Positions 9,186-16,095 of a DNA stretch of 64,000 nt are shown one piece after another. The translations under genes were made by a program, and so were the position numbers. The first letter of the stretch is position 1; each line of letters begins with the position of its first letter. The DNA comes from JAQVEM01 sp964610315 (GTDB lineage Bacteria; Actinomycetota; Humimicrobiia; Humimicrobiales; Humimicrobiaceae): positions 104,291 through 168,290 of the forward strand of contig CAZSVM010000001.1 in the NCBI GenBank assembly GCA_964610315.1, in the 5' to 3' direction. The notes below the pieces were generated by a model. The model was given only the letters and a program-made list of their open reading frames with translations. It did not search any database and had not been told where the DNA came from.

Positions 9186-9686
9186 TTATGTAGATTTATT
9201 TATCTCATTTATTAACAAATTACATACCTTAGGAATTGAATCAGACACTCTTTTTGAAAGACCTGGAGAAACATTCTTAGGAATGCTTTCCGGTTGACAG
9301 GTAATAACTTTTATATAAATCTTACATATGTTCTTTAATTCCTTTAACAAATTTGAAGTAGGTAGTTGATGCATTGAAAAATCATCTATCTTGTTCTCTG
9401 GAATATCTTCAATCTCAATTTCAAAAATCTCTCCTGGCATTTTCCCAGCATCCAATGCATCAATGATGATTATCTTTTCCGGCTTTTCGGGAGAAAGGAC
9501 CAGGTCAAACAAAATATTTCTGACACTGCACCCAGCATTTATTACTTCAACATTTCCTGGGATAGAATAATTTTTTTCTAAATAATCTACCACCTGTGGC
9601 CCAAAACCATCATCACCAAATAGTATATTTCCACATCCTAAAATAAGGATTGGTTTTCTATAATAGTATGGAACATCATTTCGCAT
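9186..9686 (-). CDS. Hydrogenase maturation endopeptidase (HycI/FrhD family, M52)
   Basis: This protease removes the C-terminal peptide of the hydrogenase large subunit after nickel insertion. The family motifs are the N-terminal GCGNILFGDDGFG, with the acidic residue that senses nickel, DALDAG in the middle, and SMHQLP with the second metal-binding His. SMHQLP is typical of the FrhD-like branch that serves group 3 enzymes. It starts 2 bases after the stop of the MvhA-like gene, so its substrate is almost certainly that subunit. It is the last gene of the long Hdr-Mvh run. Confidence 0.9.
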   Translation of the reverse strand: MRNDVPYYYRKPILILGCGNILFGDDGFGPQVVDYLEKNYSIPGNVEVINAGCSVRNILFDLVLSPEKPEKIIIIDALDAGKMPGEIFEIEIEDIPENKIDDFSMHQLPTSNLLKELKNICKIYIKVITCQPESIPKNVSPGLSKRVSDSIPKVCNLLINEINKST

Positions 9687-9688
9687 TT

Positions 9689-11131
9689 TTAGTTTTTATA
9701 AGTTTGAACTACCTTACCAGAAGCATCTACAATACTTACCTTAACAGCGATACTGCCGTCTAAGTTATGAGTTGAACAAGATAAACAGGGATCATAAGCG
9801 CGAATAGCCATCTCTACCCTATTTAAAATACCCTGGTCATATTTACCGTCCTTAATCAAATCTATCGCTGCCTTCTTTACTGACATATTAATCGGTGCAT
9901 TATTGTGTGTAGTTCCCACAATCAAATTTACATTGGTAACCATTCCATTTTCATCAGTCTCATAGTCATGAATCAGTGTGCCACGGGGAGCTTCAACGCA
10001 GCCAATTCCCCGAGAAGCACGCGGCTTAACCGGAACTCTTATATCCTTTGAAGTTATTTCAGGATCTTCTAACAACTGGACTGCGTATTCTGCATTATAT
10101 AATAATTCAATCAACCTTGCCCAGTTATAAAGAAGAGTCAGCTGTACAGGTCTGCCAAATTCATTACGAAATTCTTCAAATTCTTTCTGTGCAAGCGGCG
10201 TCTTGATCTTATCACAAACATTCATTCTAGCCAGTGTGTTAGTTCTGTAAACACCTACAGGATTGTCCAGGTCCATAGAAAGTTTACCTACCTTTTTCAT
10301 ATAGGGAAATTTCAAATATGTCCACGGTTCAATATGCTCCCCAATATATTCAGTATATTTATCATAAGTGAAGTCTTCATAACTGCCATCAGCCTGCATC
10401 ATTCTTAAAACTCCATCATAGAGGTCAAGTGTTCCATCATTCGTTACTGTGCCTAAAAATCCTGTTTTTATAACTCCCAGTGTTTTAACCGCTTCAATAT
10501 ACTGTGGAAAGATATTTTTCTTAGCATAATCAATTGAAAACTTTGAAAACTCCAAAACTTCGTTTGCCATTTTAAGTAATTCATCTCTTTCCCCGGCAGT
10601 AAGAGCCTTGCTGTATCCGCCGGGAACTGCAGCAACCGGATGAATGGATTTTCCGGAAATTATTTCCAGCATTCTTGCACCCAGGTGTCTGTTTCTTACA
10701 ACCTTCTTTCCTATATCAGGAAACTTCTGAGCAATACCAATTACATTTCTTATACTATAATCAGCATCAGGTCCCATAATAAAATCAGCTCCTGCCAGAA
10801 AGTAAAAATGTAAAATATGCTCCTCGGTGAAAGCAATAGAATTACAAAGTTCCCGGAGCTTTCTTGCAGCAGGCGGTATTTTTACTCCGAAAACAGCATC
10901 ACAGGCCTTGGCACTGGCTAAATGATGTGACCAGGGGCATACTCCACAAATACTGGTAGTAATTCTTGGAAGCTCCTCCACGGGCCTGCCAATACAAAAT
11001 TTTTCAAATCCCCTGAGTTCAACAACACTAACCATTGTATCCCTAACATTTCCGCTATCATCTAATTGTATGGTAACCTTCGCATGACCCTCAATCCTTG
11101 TTACCGGTTGAATAATAATCTTTTTACCCAT
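9689..11131 (-). CDS. mvhA: [NiFe]-hydrogenase large subunit, MvhA-like (group 3c)
   Basis: This is the catalytic subunit that binds the Ni-Fe(CN)2CO centre. The N-terminal metal motif is SICGVCPWSHH (Cys62 and Cys65) and the C-terminal one is DPCLSCSTH, followed by a 21-residue tail that the neighbouring protease would cut off. The length of 480 residues and best resemblance are to F420-non-reducing hydrogenases that pair with HdrA. The residue just before the first Cys pair is Ser, where many [NiFe] enzymes have Arg. It lies between mvhG and the protease gene, with a short stem-loop between mvhG and mvhA. Electrons would pass through MvhG and MvhD to HdrA. Confidence 0.92.
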   Translation of the reverse strand: MGKKIIIQPVTRIEGHAKVTIQLDDSGNVRDTMVSVVELRGFEKFCIGRPVEELPRITTSICGVCPWSHHLASAKACDAVFGVKIPPAARKLRELCNSIAFTEEHILHFYFLAGADFIMGPDADYSIRNVIGIAQKFPDIGKKVVRNRHLGARMLEIISGKSIHPVAAVPGGYSKALTAGERDELLKMANEVLEFSKFSIDYAKKNIFPQYIEAVKTLGVIKTGFLGTVTNDGTLDLYDGVLRMMQADGSYEDFTYDKYTEYIGEHIEPWTYLKFPYMKKVGKLSMDLDNPVGVYRTNTLARMNVCDKIKTPLAQKEFEEFRNEFGRPVQLTLLYNWARLIELLYNAEYAVQLLEDPEITSKDIRVPVKPRASRGIGCVEAPRGTLIHDYETDENGMVTNVNLIVGTTHNNAPINMSVKKAAIDLIKDGKYDQGILNRVEMAIRAYDPCLSCSTHNLDGSIAVKVSIVDASGKVVQTYKN

Positions 11132-11148
11132 TTTTCCTCCTCTTTAAT

Positions 11149-11178
11149 TTGGTTATCAGTATTACCTGATAAGACCAA
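11149..11178 (-). other. Stem-loop between mvhG and mvhA
   Basis: TTATCAG (11153-11159) and CTGATAA (11166-11172) form a perfect 7-base stem with a six-base loop. TTGG/CCAA extends it by four pairs with a two-base bulge. It lies in the 78-base gap between the two hydrogenase genes. There is no T-run after it on the minus strand, so it is more likely an mRNA-stability or translation element than a terminator. Confidence 0.4.
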
Positions 11179-11209
11179 TTAATCTAAACCGAAATTATTT
11201 AGTAAATTT

Positions 11210-12136
11210 TTACGGCCTCCCTGGTATTGGTCTTAGTCTGCCCTGCGCTCCAATATATCTATGAAATGTCGAACGCCTGTCAAGAATCAACTTGGGGTCC
11301 AGACCAATACTGGAAAGTGCTCCCATCATCTCTACCATCGGATTTGCACCGGCTCTTATTGGACCGAAACAACCTCTGCAGGGCATAAATGCCTTAATAC
11401 ATCTCGGTGTTTTTTCACTACCTCCACAACCGGATTTGGTTATAGGACCGAGGCATAAATAACCTAATTCCATAAAGCACCTTGAATCTTCTAATTTCTG
11501 TCCCGGAGTTATTATTGATTCAAGTGGCCTTTTTACCGATGTTATTGCTTTTTTCTCCCTTTTTGTAGGACAATCATCGCAAACACTTCGCTCCGGTATC
11601 TCAAATGGTTTACCTTCCAGTAGTGAAGTTAAGGCTTTAGCCACCAGTTCTGGTGAGGTTGGGCAACCAGGAATGTAAACATCGATTTTAACTACTTCAT
11701 CAAGTGCATAAACTCTATCTGTCAGCGGCGGGATATCTTCTGCAGGTGTATCAGCTGAATCTGTAGTCTTAGACTGTCTGAAAACCTTATCATAAAGATC
11801 TATCAAAGGATACTGATTTGCCAGAGCAGGGATTCCGCCAAAACATGCACAGGAGCCAAGCGATATAAGTGTTTTGCATTTTTTCCTCATCTCTTCCGTA
11901 ACATGTTTTTCTTCCTCATTTCTTATCCCCCCTGAGATAATTCCCACATCCGCTTCTGGAATTTCTAATTCTTTTTTTTCTCCTGTTTGACCAAAATATT
12001 TATGGTCCATAAGAACGGGCATGTGCACAAACTCTACTTTAGGTAATAAGTCCAGTAATGGTTCTCCAATGTCTAAAATTGTTACTTCACAGCCTCCACA
12101 AATATTTAACCACTCCTCTGCAATTTTTACTGTCAT
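11210..12136 (-). CDS. mvhG: [NiFe]-hydrogenase small subunit, MvhG-like
   Basis: This subunit carries the Fe-S clusters that take electrons from the NiFe site. The N-terminal CGGC (Cys13, Cys16), GSCACFGG and PGCP supply the proximal cluster. A Cys-rich C-terminal half (CDDC, CFMELGYLCLG, GCGG, CIKAFMPCRGCFGP) supplies further clusters. There is no Tat signal, so the enzyme is cytoplasmic. Its 308 residues and the C-terminal pattern match MvhG and FrhG-like subunits of group 3 enzymes. The upstream neighbours are a 67-residue protein, MvhD and HdrA, the classical Mvh-Hdr association. Confidence 0.93.
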   Translation of the reverse strand: MTVKIAEEWLNICGGCEVTILDIGEPLLDLLPKVEFVHMPVLMDHKYFGQTGEKKELEIPEADVGIISGGIRNEEEKHVTEEMRKKCKTLISLGSCACFGGIPALANQYPLIDLYDKVFRQSKTTDSADTPAEDIPPLTDRVYALDEVVKIDVYIPGCPTSPELVAKALTSLLEGKPFEIPERSVCDDCPTKREKKAITSVKRPLESIITPGQKLEDSRCFMELGYLCLGPITKSGCGGSEKTPRCIKAFMPCRGCFGPIRAGANPMVEMMGALSSIGLDPKLILDRRSTFHRYIGAQGRLRPIPGRP

Positions 12137-12150
12137 AATCTTTCTCCTCT

Positions 12151-12354
12151 CTAAATAGTAGGTTGACCTTCTACTACGACTTCTTTTACCACTCTACGAG
12201 TAAAAATATAATATCTTTGATTTTCTTCTAACACCTCCGTTTCAAATCCATCTTTTTTATATTTTTGAGCTACATCTAAAGCACTCTTTTTATCAGGATA
12301 GTCTTTCCCATCCCACATAAATTTTTTCTCGTTAATTATTCTTGCTAATTGCAT
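12151..12354 (-). CDS. Small conserved protein next to MvhD (copy 1), function unknown
   Basis: The 67-residue protein begins MQLARIINEKKFMWDGK and ends in a basic-hydrophobic stretch (YYIFTRRVVKEVVVEGQ). I do not recognise a named family. It has no cysteines, no signal peptide and no membrane helix. The pattern of a strand, a helix around the Lys/Tyr-rich centre (KYKKDGFET) and two strands suggests a small alpha/beta fold. It starts 10 bases after mvhD and is followed by mvhG. A paralogue with the same start and layout sits directly after the second mvhD (15427-15633), so it is a real gene tied to MvhD. An assembly or regulatory partner of MvhD is possible, but that is inference. Confidence 0.75.
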   Translation of the reverse strand: MQLARIINEKKFMWDGKDYPDKKSALDVAQKYKKDGFETEVLEENQRYYIFTRRVVKEVVVEGQPTI

Positions 12355-12385
12355 TTTTATCCTTTCACATTTTAAACGGACTGGG
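12311..12385. repeat. 75-base near-identical direct repeat, copy A
   Basis: It matches 15590-15664 at 70 of 75 positions (counted by eye). The repeat covers the end of mvhD, the ribosome binding site and the start of the 67-residue gene. Such DNA identity is much higher than in the rest of the two mvhD genes. Confidence 0.8.
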
Positions 12386-12781
12386 GCCCAGCTCTTTAAG
12401 GGTTCTGGTCATATCTTCTACAATCCTGGCAAATTTAGGCCCTTCTGAAGCTGAAACCCATTCTAATCTAAAGCGTTCTTCTTCCAAACCATAATCTTCA
12501 AGCATTAGTTTAATCGCTTCTGCTCTTGCTTCTGCCCTCTTGTTACCATCCTGATAATGACAGTCGCCAATATGACATCCGCAAATTAAAATTCCATCGG
12601 CATGGCCCTGAGTTAATGCGTTCATTACATAGTTAGGATGCACCATGCCAGAGCACATGCAACGGATTATGTAAATATTTGGTGGATATTGTATTCGTGC
12701 AGTACCTGCAGAATCTGCAGCTGCATAAGAACACCAATTACAACAAAACGCTATAATTACTGGTTCATAATCGTTTGACAT
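12365..12781 (-). CDS. mvhD: MvhD-family [2Fe-2S] electron-transfer subunit (copy 1)
   Basis: MvhD links the hydrogenase small subunit to HdrA through a [2Fe-2S] cluster. Conserved cysteines are seen in FCCNWCSYAAAD, CMCSG and GCHIGDCHY. The frame is open further upstream, but the ATG at 12779-12781 (MSNDYEP) lies directly after the hdrA stop codon and gives the normal family length of 138 residues. The protein ends in LGPSPFKM, identical to copy 2. Here it stands between HdrA and the MvhG/MvhA pair, so this copy most likely serves the H2-linked hub. Confidence 0.92.
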   Translation of the reverse strand: MSNDYEPVIIAFCCNWCSYAAADSAGTARIQYPPNIYIIRCMCSGMVHPNYVMNALTQGHADGILICGCHIGDCHYQDGNKRAEARAEAIKLMLEDYGLEEERFRLEWVSASEGPKFARIVEDMTRTLKELGPSPFKM

Positions 12782-12782
12782 T

Positions 12783-15311
12783 TTATGAAGCCTCCGCAAC
12801 AGATTTAATCATTTCTTCAAAGTAGTCAGGTTTAAAATGTTTAACATAAATACCTTTTTTAGGGCATGTTGCCATACAGACACCACACCCGCGACAGATT
12901 GCTTCATTGACTTCAACTGTCTTTTTTATACTGCCGTCTTCCTGCATATACTCAATAAGGGTTATTGCTTTGGCAGGACATGGATCTATGCAGTATGCGC
13001 AGCCATCACAATTCTCGTCCACCACAAATGAAATAGCGGGAGATTTAACCAGTTCTTTTTTTGAAATAATTCCTGCAACCCGCGATGCAGCGCCTTCACC
13101 GTCTATAATAGAATCAGGAATACCCATTTTCTTTCGTGCAGTTCCACATCTAAACACTCCATCAGTATTAAAGTCAAGAGGGTTTAAAATACCAAGCATT
13201 CCGACAAAGAAATTCTTTTCATCTCTCTGAAGAAGTAAGTCATTCTCAAAATCTCCATTATCTGATTCTGCTCTCATATCAATACAAGTTGCAATAACAA
13301 TACAACCAATATCCACATTTTCCTTTCCGTTTATCTTCAATATTCTAGCCCTGAAATTCCCAACAAAACCTTCTATTCTTCCTACTTTAGCTTTGGTATA
13401 AATTTTCACTTTCTCATTTTTATTTAATTCATTTATTAAGTTTTTTACAAACTTATTATTATTTTCTTTTATTTTGCCAAGGTCTGCTTCTTTTTCAACC
13501 AGATAAACATTAAGGCCAGCCTGTCCAAGTTTCAAAGCACAAGCAATACCACTTGGTGTTCCGCCTATTACAAGACAGACAGGTGTTACAGGCACATGAA
13601 TATCATCTAAAGGTTCGAGTAATACAGCACGGTTTACTCCCATTCTCATAAGAGTTTTTGCTTTCTCCGTGGATTTTTCCTTATTCTTTGAATGCACCCA
13701 GGTGCATTGGTTACGCAAGTTTACGATTTCCATTAAATAACGGTTTAAACCACCCATTTCTGTATGAAGAGAAAAAAGGTCTTCATGAGTTTTTGGTGAA
13801 CATGCTCCTATTACAATTCTATTGAATTTTTTTGTTTTTAATAGTTCCTTTACTTTCACACCGTCACATCCAAAAGGAGTTAATTCTACGTGCTTCACAT
13901 AAGGAAGTGACGCTGTATAGTTCACAAGTTCATCAATATTGAGAAGCCCTGCTATGTTTGCACCACAGCGGCATATAATTGCGAGAGTTGCTTTTTCATC
14001 ATCAGCTTTCACAGGCAAAATATCTTTTTCAGGCAGAGCCGTTATTTCCTTACCTCGGGAAGAGGCTAACAATGCAGCCACATTGGATACCGCAGAACAT
14101 GCTTGAATAATCGCATCATCTATTCCCTTTGGCTCCTGTGCACTTCCACATACAAAAATTCCTTCTTTTAATGTGTAAATTGGATGAGAATTTTCTGAAT
14201 TTTTACTAAAAAATCCCCATTGATCCAGTTCTAAACCTTCTTTCTCTGCAAGAGAACGCGTACTTTCAGTAGGAGCATAAGGTGGAACAATAACAAACAT
14301 CTCCGCATTAAAAATTTCCTTATTATAAGAAATATCAATATTCCCCTCTTTCCCCTCAGTAACTTCTAAAGAATCCGTTCTAATAAATTTTATTTTAGAT
14401 TCTACTGCCTTCAGGTAAAAATCGTTATAATCATTTCTTGCCAGATTCATATCTTCATAAAAAATAGAAACAGAAGCATCAGGGTTTCTTTCAATAGTAC
14501 CCATAGCCTCTGCCACAGCAGTCATAAAACCAACAGGCGAAGGATTATTAAGCACATACCACGCAATAGATTGCGGTTCTTTTTTATCGTCGCGTTTTAC
14601 AACGCCGCCAGTCGGTCCAAGGCCTGAAAGCAGGCGTTCATACTCAAGCGCGGTAAGTATATTTGGAAACTTTCTGTATCCAAACCTTTCTAACGATTTT
14701 GTTTTCATTTCATCCATGCCTGTAGCCAAAATAATAGCTCCTACGTTAAATTCTACTTCTACAGGTTCCTGGTTAAATACAATTGCCTTCGGTTTACATG
14801 CTTCGACACATGGCGGGGTTTCTTTGTCACCACACTTACCTTCAAGAATATAAGCGCATTTTTCAGGATTAATTAATGCTTTTCTTGGTGGGAAAGGTGA
14901 ATAAAAAGAAATCGCCTTAGAAGTTCCCCTGCCAAAGTTAAATTCCATCGGAATTCCTCCAACAGGGCAAACAGGAAAACAATCGGTACAGGCGGTGCAC
15001 TTCATTGGATCAACATATCTTGGATTTTTGACTACTTTAACCCTGAAATCTCCAGCCTTTCCGTCAATGCTTTTAACTTTTGCGAAGGTAACGATTGTTA
15101 TATTAGGGTTACTGGTAAGTTCAAGCATTCGTGGCAGTATTGTACATGTAGAACACTCATTTGAAGGAAACATTTTATCAATTTGCGCCATTTTACCGCC
15201 AATCGTAGGCTTTTCCTCAACAAGAATAACTTTAAATCCCTGGTTTAATAATTCAGCACTTGCGCGCATACCCGCAGGACCTGCTCCAACAATAAGTACA
15301 GATCCTTTCAT
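12783..15311 (-). CDS. hdrA: HdrA-like flavoprotein (copy 1, H2-linked, divergent)
   Basis: HdrA is the FAD protein at which electron bifurcation takes place. This 842-residue form is a double-module type. It begins with a Rossmann FAD motif (GAGPAG), the FPSNECSTC cluster region and a ferredoxin-like CTACTDCFPVCPV. Then comes a CRCGANI domain, a second Rossmann-like motif (VIGGTPSG) and a C-terminal pair of [4Fe-4S] motifs (CDGCAYCIDPCP, CRGCGVCMATCP). Unlike the other HdrA proteins here, the QCVGSRD...CxxxCC segment that binds an extra [4Fe-4S] cluster is missing in both modules: the first reads IAWYVLNNPS at that place, and the second module is shortened. It is followed directly by mvhD, the 67-residue gene, mvhG and mvhA. 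A GAGGT ribosome binding site lies 9 bases before the ATG. Confidence 0.9.
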   Translation of the reverse strand: MKGSVLIVGAGPAGMRASAELLNQGFKVILVEEKPTIGGKMAQIDKMFPSNECSTCTILPRMLELTSNPNITIVTFAKVKSIDGKAGDFRVKVVKNPRYVDPMKCTACTDCFPVCPVGGIPMEFNFGRGTSKAISFYSPFPPRKALINPEKCAYILEGKCGDKETPPCVEACKPKAIVFNQEPVEVEFNVGAIILATGMDEMKTKSLERFGYRKFPNILTALEYERLLSGLGPTGGVVKRDDKKEPQSIAWYVLNNPSPVGFMTAVAEAMGTIERNPDASVSIFYEDMNLARNDYNDFYLKAVESKIKFIRTDSLEVTEGKEGNIDISYNKEIFNAEMFVIVPPYAPTESTRSLAEKEGLELDQWGFFSKNSENSHPIYTLKEGIFVCGSAQEPKGIDDAIIQACSAVSNVAALLASSRGKEITALPEKDILPVKADDEKATLAIICRCGANIAGLLNIDELVNYTASLPYVKHVELTPFGCDGVKVKELLKTKKFNRIVIGACSPKTHEDLFSLHTEMGGLNRYLMEIVNLRNQCTWVHSKNKEKSTEKAKTLMRMGVNRAVLLEPLDDIHVPVTPVCLVIGGTPSGIACALKLGQAGLNVYLVEKEADLGKIKENNNKFVKNLINELNKNEKVKIYTKAKVGRIEGFVGNFRARILKINGKENVDIGCIVIATCIDMRAESDNGDFENDLLLQRDEKNFFVGMLGILNPLDFNTDGVFRCGTARKKMGIPDSIIDGEGAASRVAGIISKKELVKSPAISFVVDENCDGCAYCIDPCPAKAITLIEYMQEDGSIKKTVEVNEAICRGCGVCMATCPKKGIYVKHFKPDYFEEMIKSVAEAS

Positions 15312-15426
15312 AGTATTTTACCTCACTCTTATACATTAATTTTTATTATCTACCAATTTCTAAATTAAGACTAACAAATCTACGCTTTACAGCCTTACAA
15401 TAATAGTTTCACTGATACCCGAAACT

Positions 15427-15633
15427 TTACCCTGGTGGTGCTTCTCCTTCAAGAACAATTTCAGTAACTATGCGTCTGCTGTAAATAAAATATTTTCCCC
15501 CATCCTCGACAAGTTGTGTTTCAAATCCTTCTCTCTCATACTTTTTTATTTTTTCATTAGCTTCAGCTTCGGTAGAATAACTTCCCTTATCCCACATAAA
15601 TTTTTTCCCATCAATTATTCTTGCTAATTGCAT
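15427..15633 (-). CDS. Small conserved protein next to MvhD (copy 2), function unknown
   Basis: This 68-residue paralogue of the protein at 12151-12354 shares MQLARII, KKFMWD, GFET and the closing pattern RR-V-E-V-EG. It starts about 10 bases after the second mvhD gene with an AAAGG ribosome binding site. It contains no cysteine and no hydrophobic helix. Its position directly after mvhD in two places indicates co-expression and possibly physical interaction. The third mvhD (28542-28970) has no such partner, because the gap there is only 79 bases. Function unknown. Confidence 0.75.
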   Translation of the reverse strand: MQLARIIDGKKFMWDKGSYSTEAEANEKIKKYEREGFETQLVEDGGKYFIYSRRIVTEIVLEGEAPPG

Positions 15634-15664
15634 TTTTAGCCTTTCACATTTTAAACGGACTGGG
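15590..15664. repeat. 75-base near-identical direct repeat, copy B
   Basis: Partner of 12311-12385 (70 of 75 bases identical). It again covers the end of mvhD and the start of the 68-residue gene, including the same ribosome binding site region. It points to duplication of an mvhD-small gene unit followed by conversion or strong constraint. Confidence 0.8.
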
Positions 15665-16075
15665 ACCTAACTTTTTTATTTCCTCTGTAAATTCATTCAT
15701 TACATGAGCAAATCTGGGAGCCTCCGAAGCCGAAATCCATTCTAATCTAAATCTCCCATCTTCTATTCCAAAATCCTCTAGCATAAGTTTTATTGCATCT
15801 GCTCTCTTTTCCGCTTTTAAATTACCCTCTATGTAATGACAATCTCCGGGATGACACCCGCATATTATTACGCCATCGGCACCTTTTGTTAAGGCATTTA
15901 TCACCAAATTGGGATGAATCATCCCTGAACACATTACTCTTATTATACGTATATTGGCAGGATATTGCATCCTTGATATACCGGCTAAATCTGCTCCTGC
16001 GTATGAACACCAGTTACAGCAAAATGCTAGAATCAATGGTTCAAATTCCATAGTTTTTGTTTGTTCATCGTTCAT
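15644..16075 (-). CDS. mvhD: MvhD-family [2Fe-2S] electron-transfer subunit (copy 2)
   Basis: The 143-residue protein has the MvhD cysteine pattern (FCCNWCSYAGAD, CSGMIHP, GCHPGDCHY) and the same C-terminus as copy 1. An AAGGA ribosome binding site lies 6 bases before the ATG. It directly follows the NuoG-HdrA fusion gene, so it probably docks the NADH-side module onto this HdrA, whereas copy 1 docks the hydrogenase. Known MvhD proteins mediate exactly such contacts between an electron-input module and HdrA. Confidence 0.92.
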   Translation of the reverse strand: MNDEQTKTMEFEPLILAFCCNWCSYAGADLAGISRMQYPANIRIIRVMCSGMIHPNLVINALTKGADGVIICGCHPGDCHYIEGNLKAEKRADAIKLMLEDFGIEDGRFRLEWISASEAPRFAHVMNEFTEEIKKLGPSPFKM

Positions 16076-16095
16076 TGTTTTCCTTATTCTAAATT

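Noticed and set aside
14995..15339. Plus-strand open frame of 114 codons opposite the hdrA start
   Set aside because: It mirrors the coding strand of hdrA and has no motif of its own.
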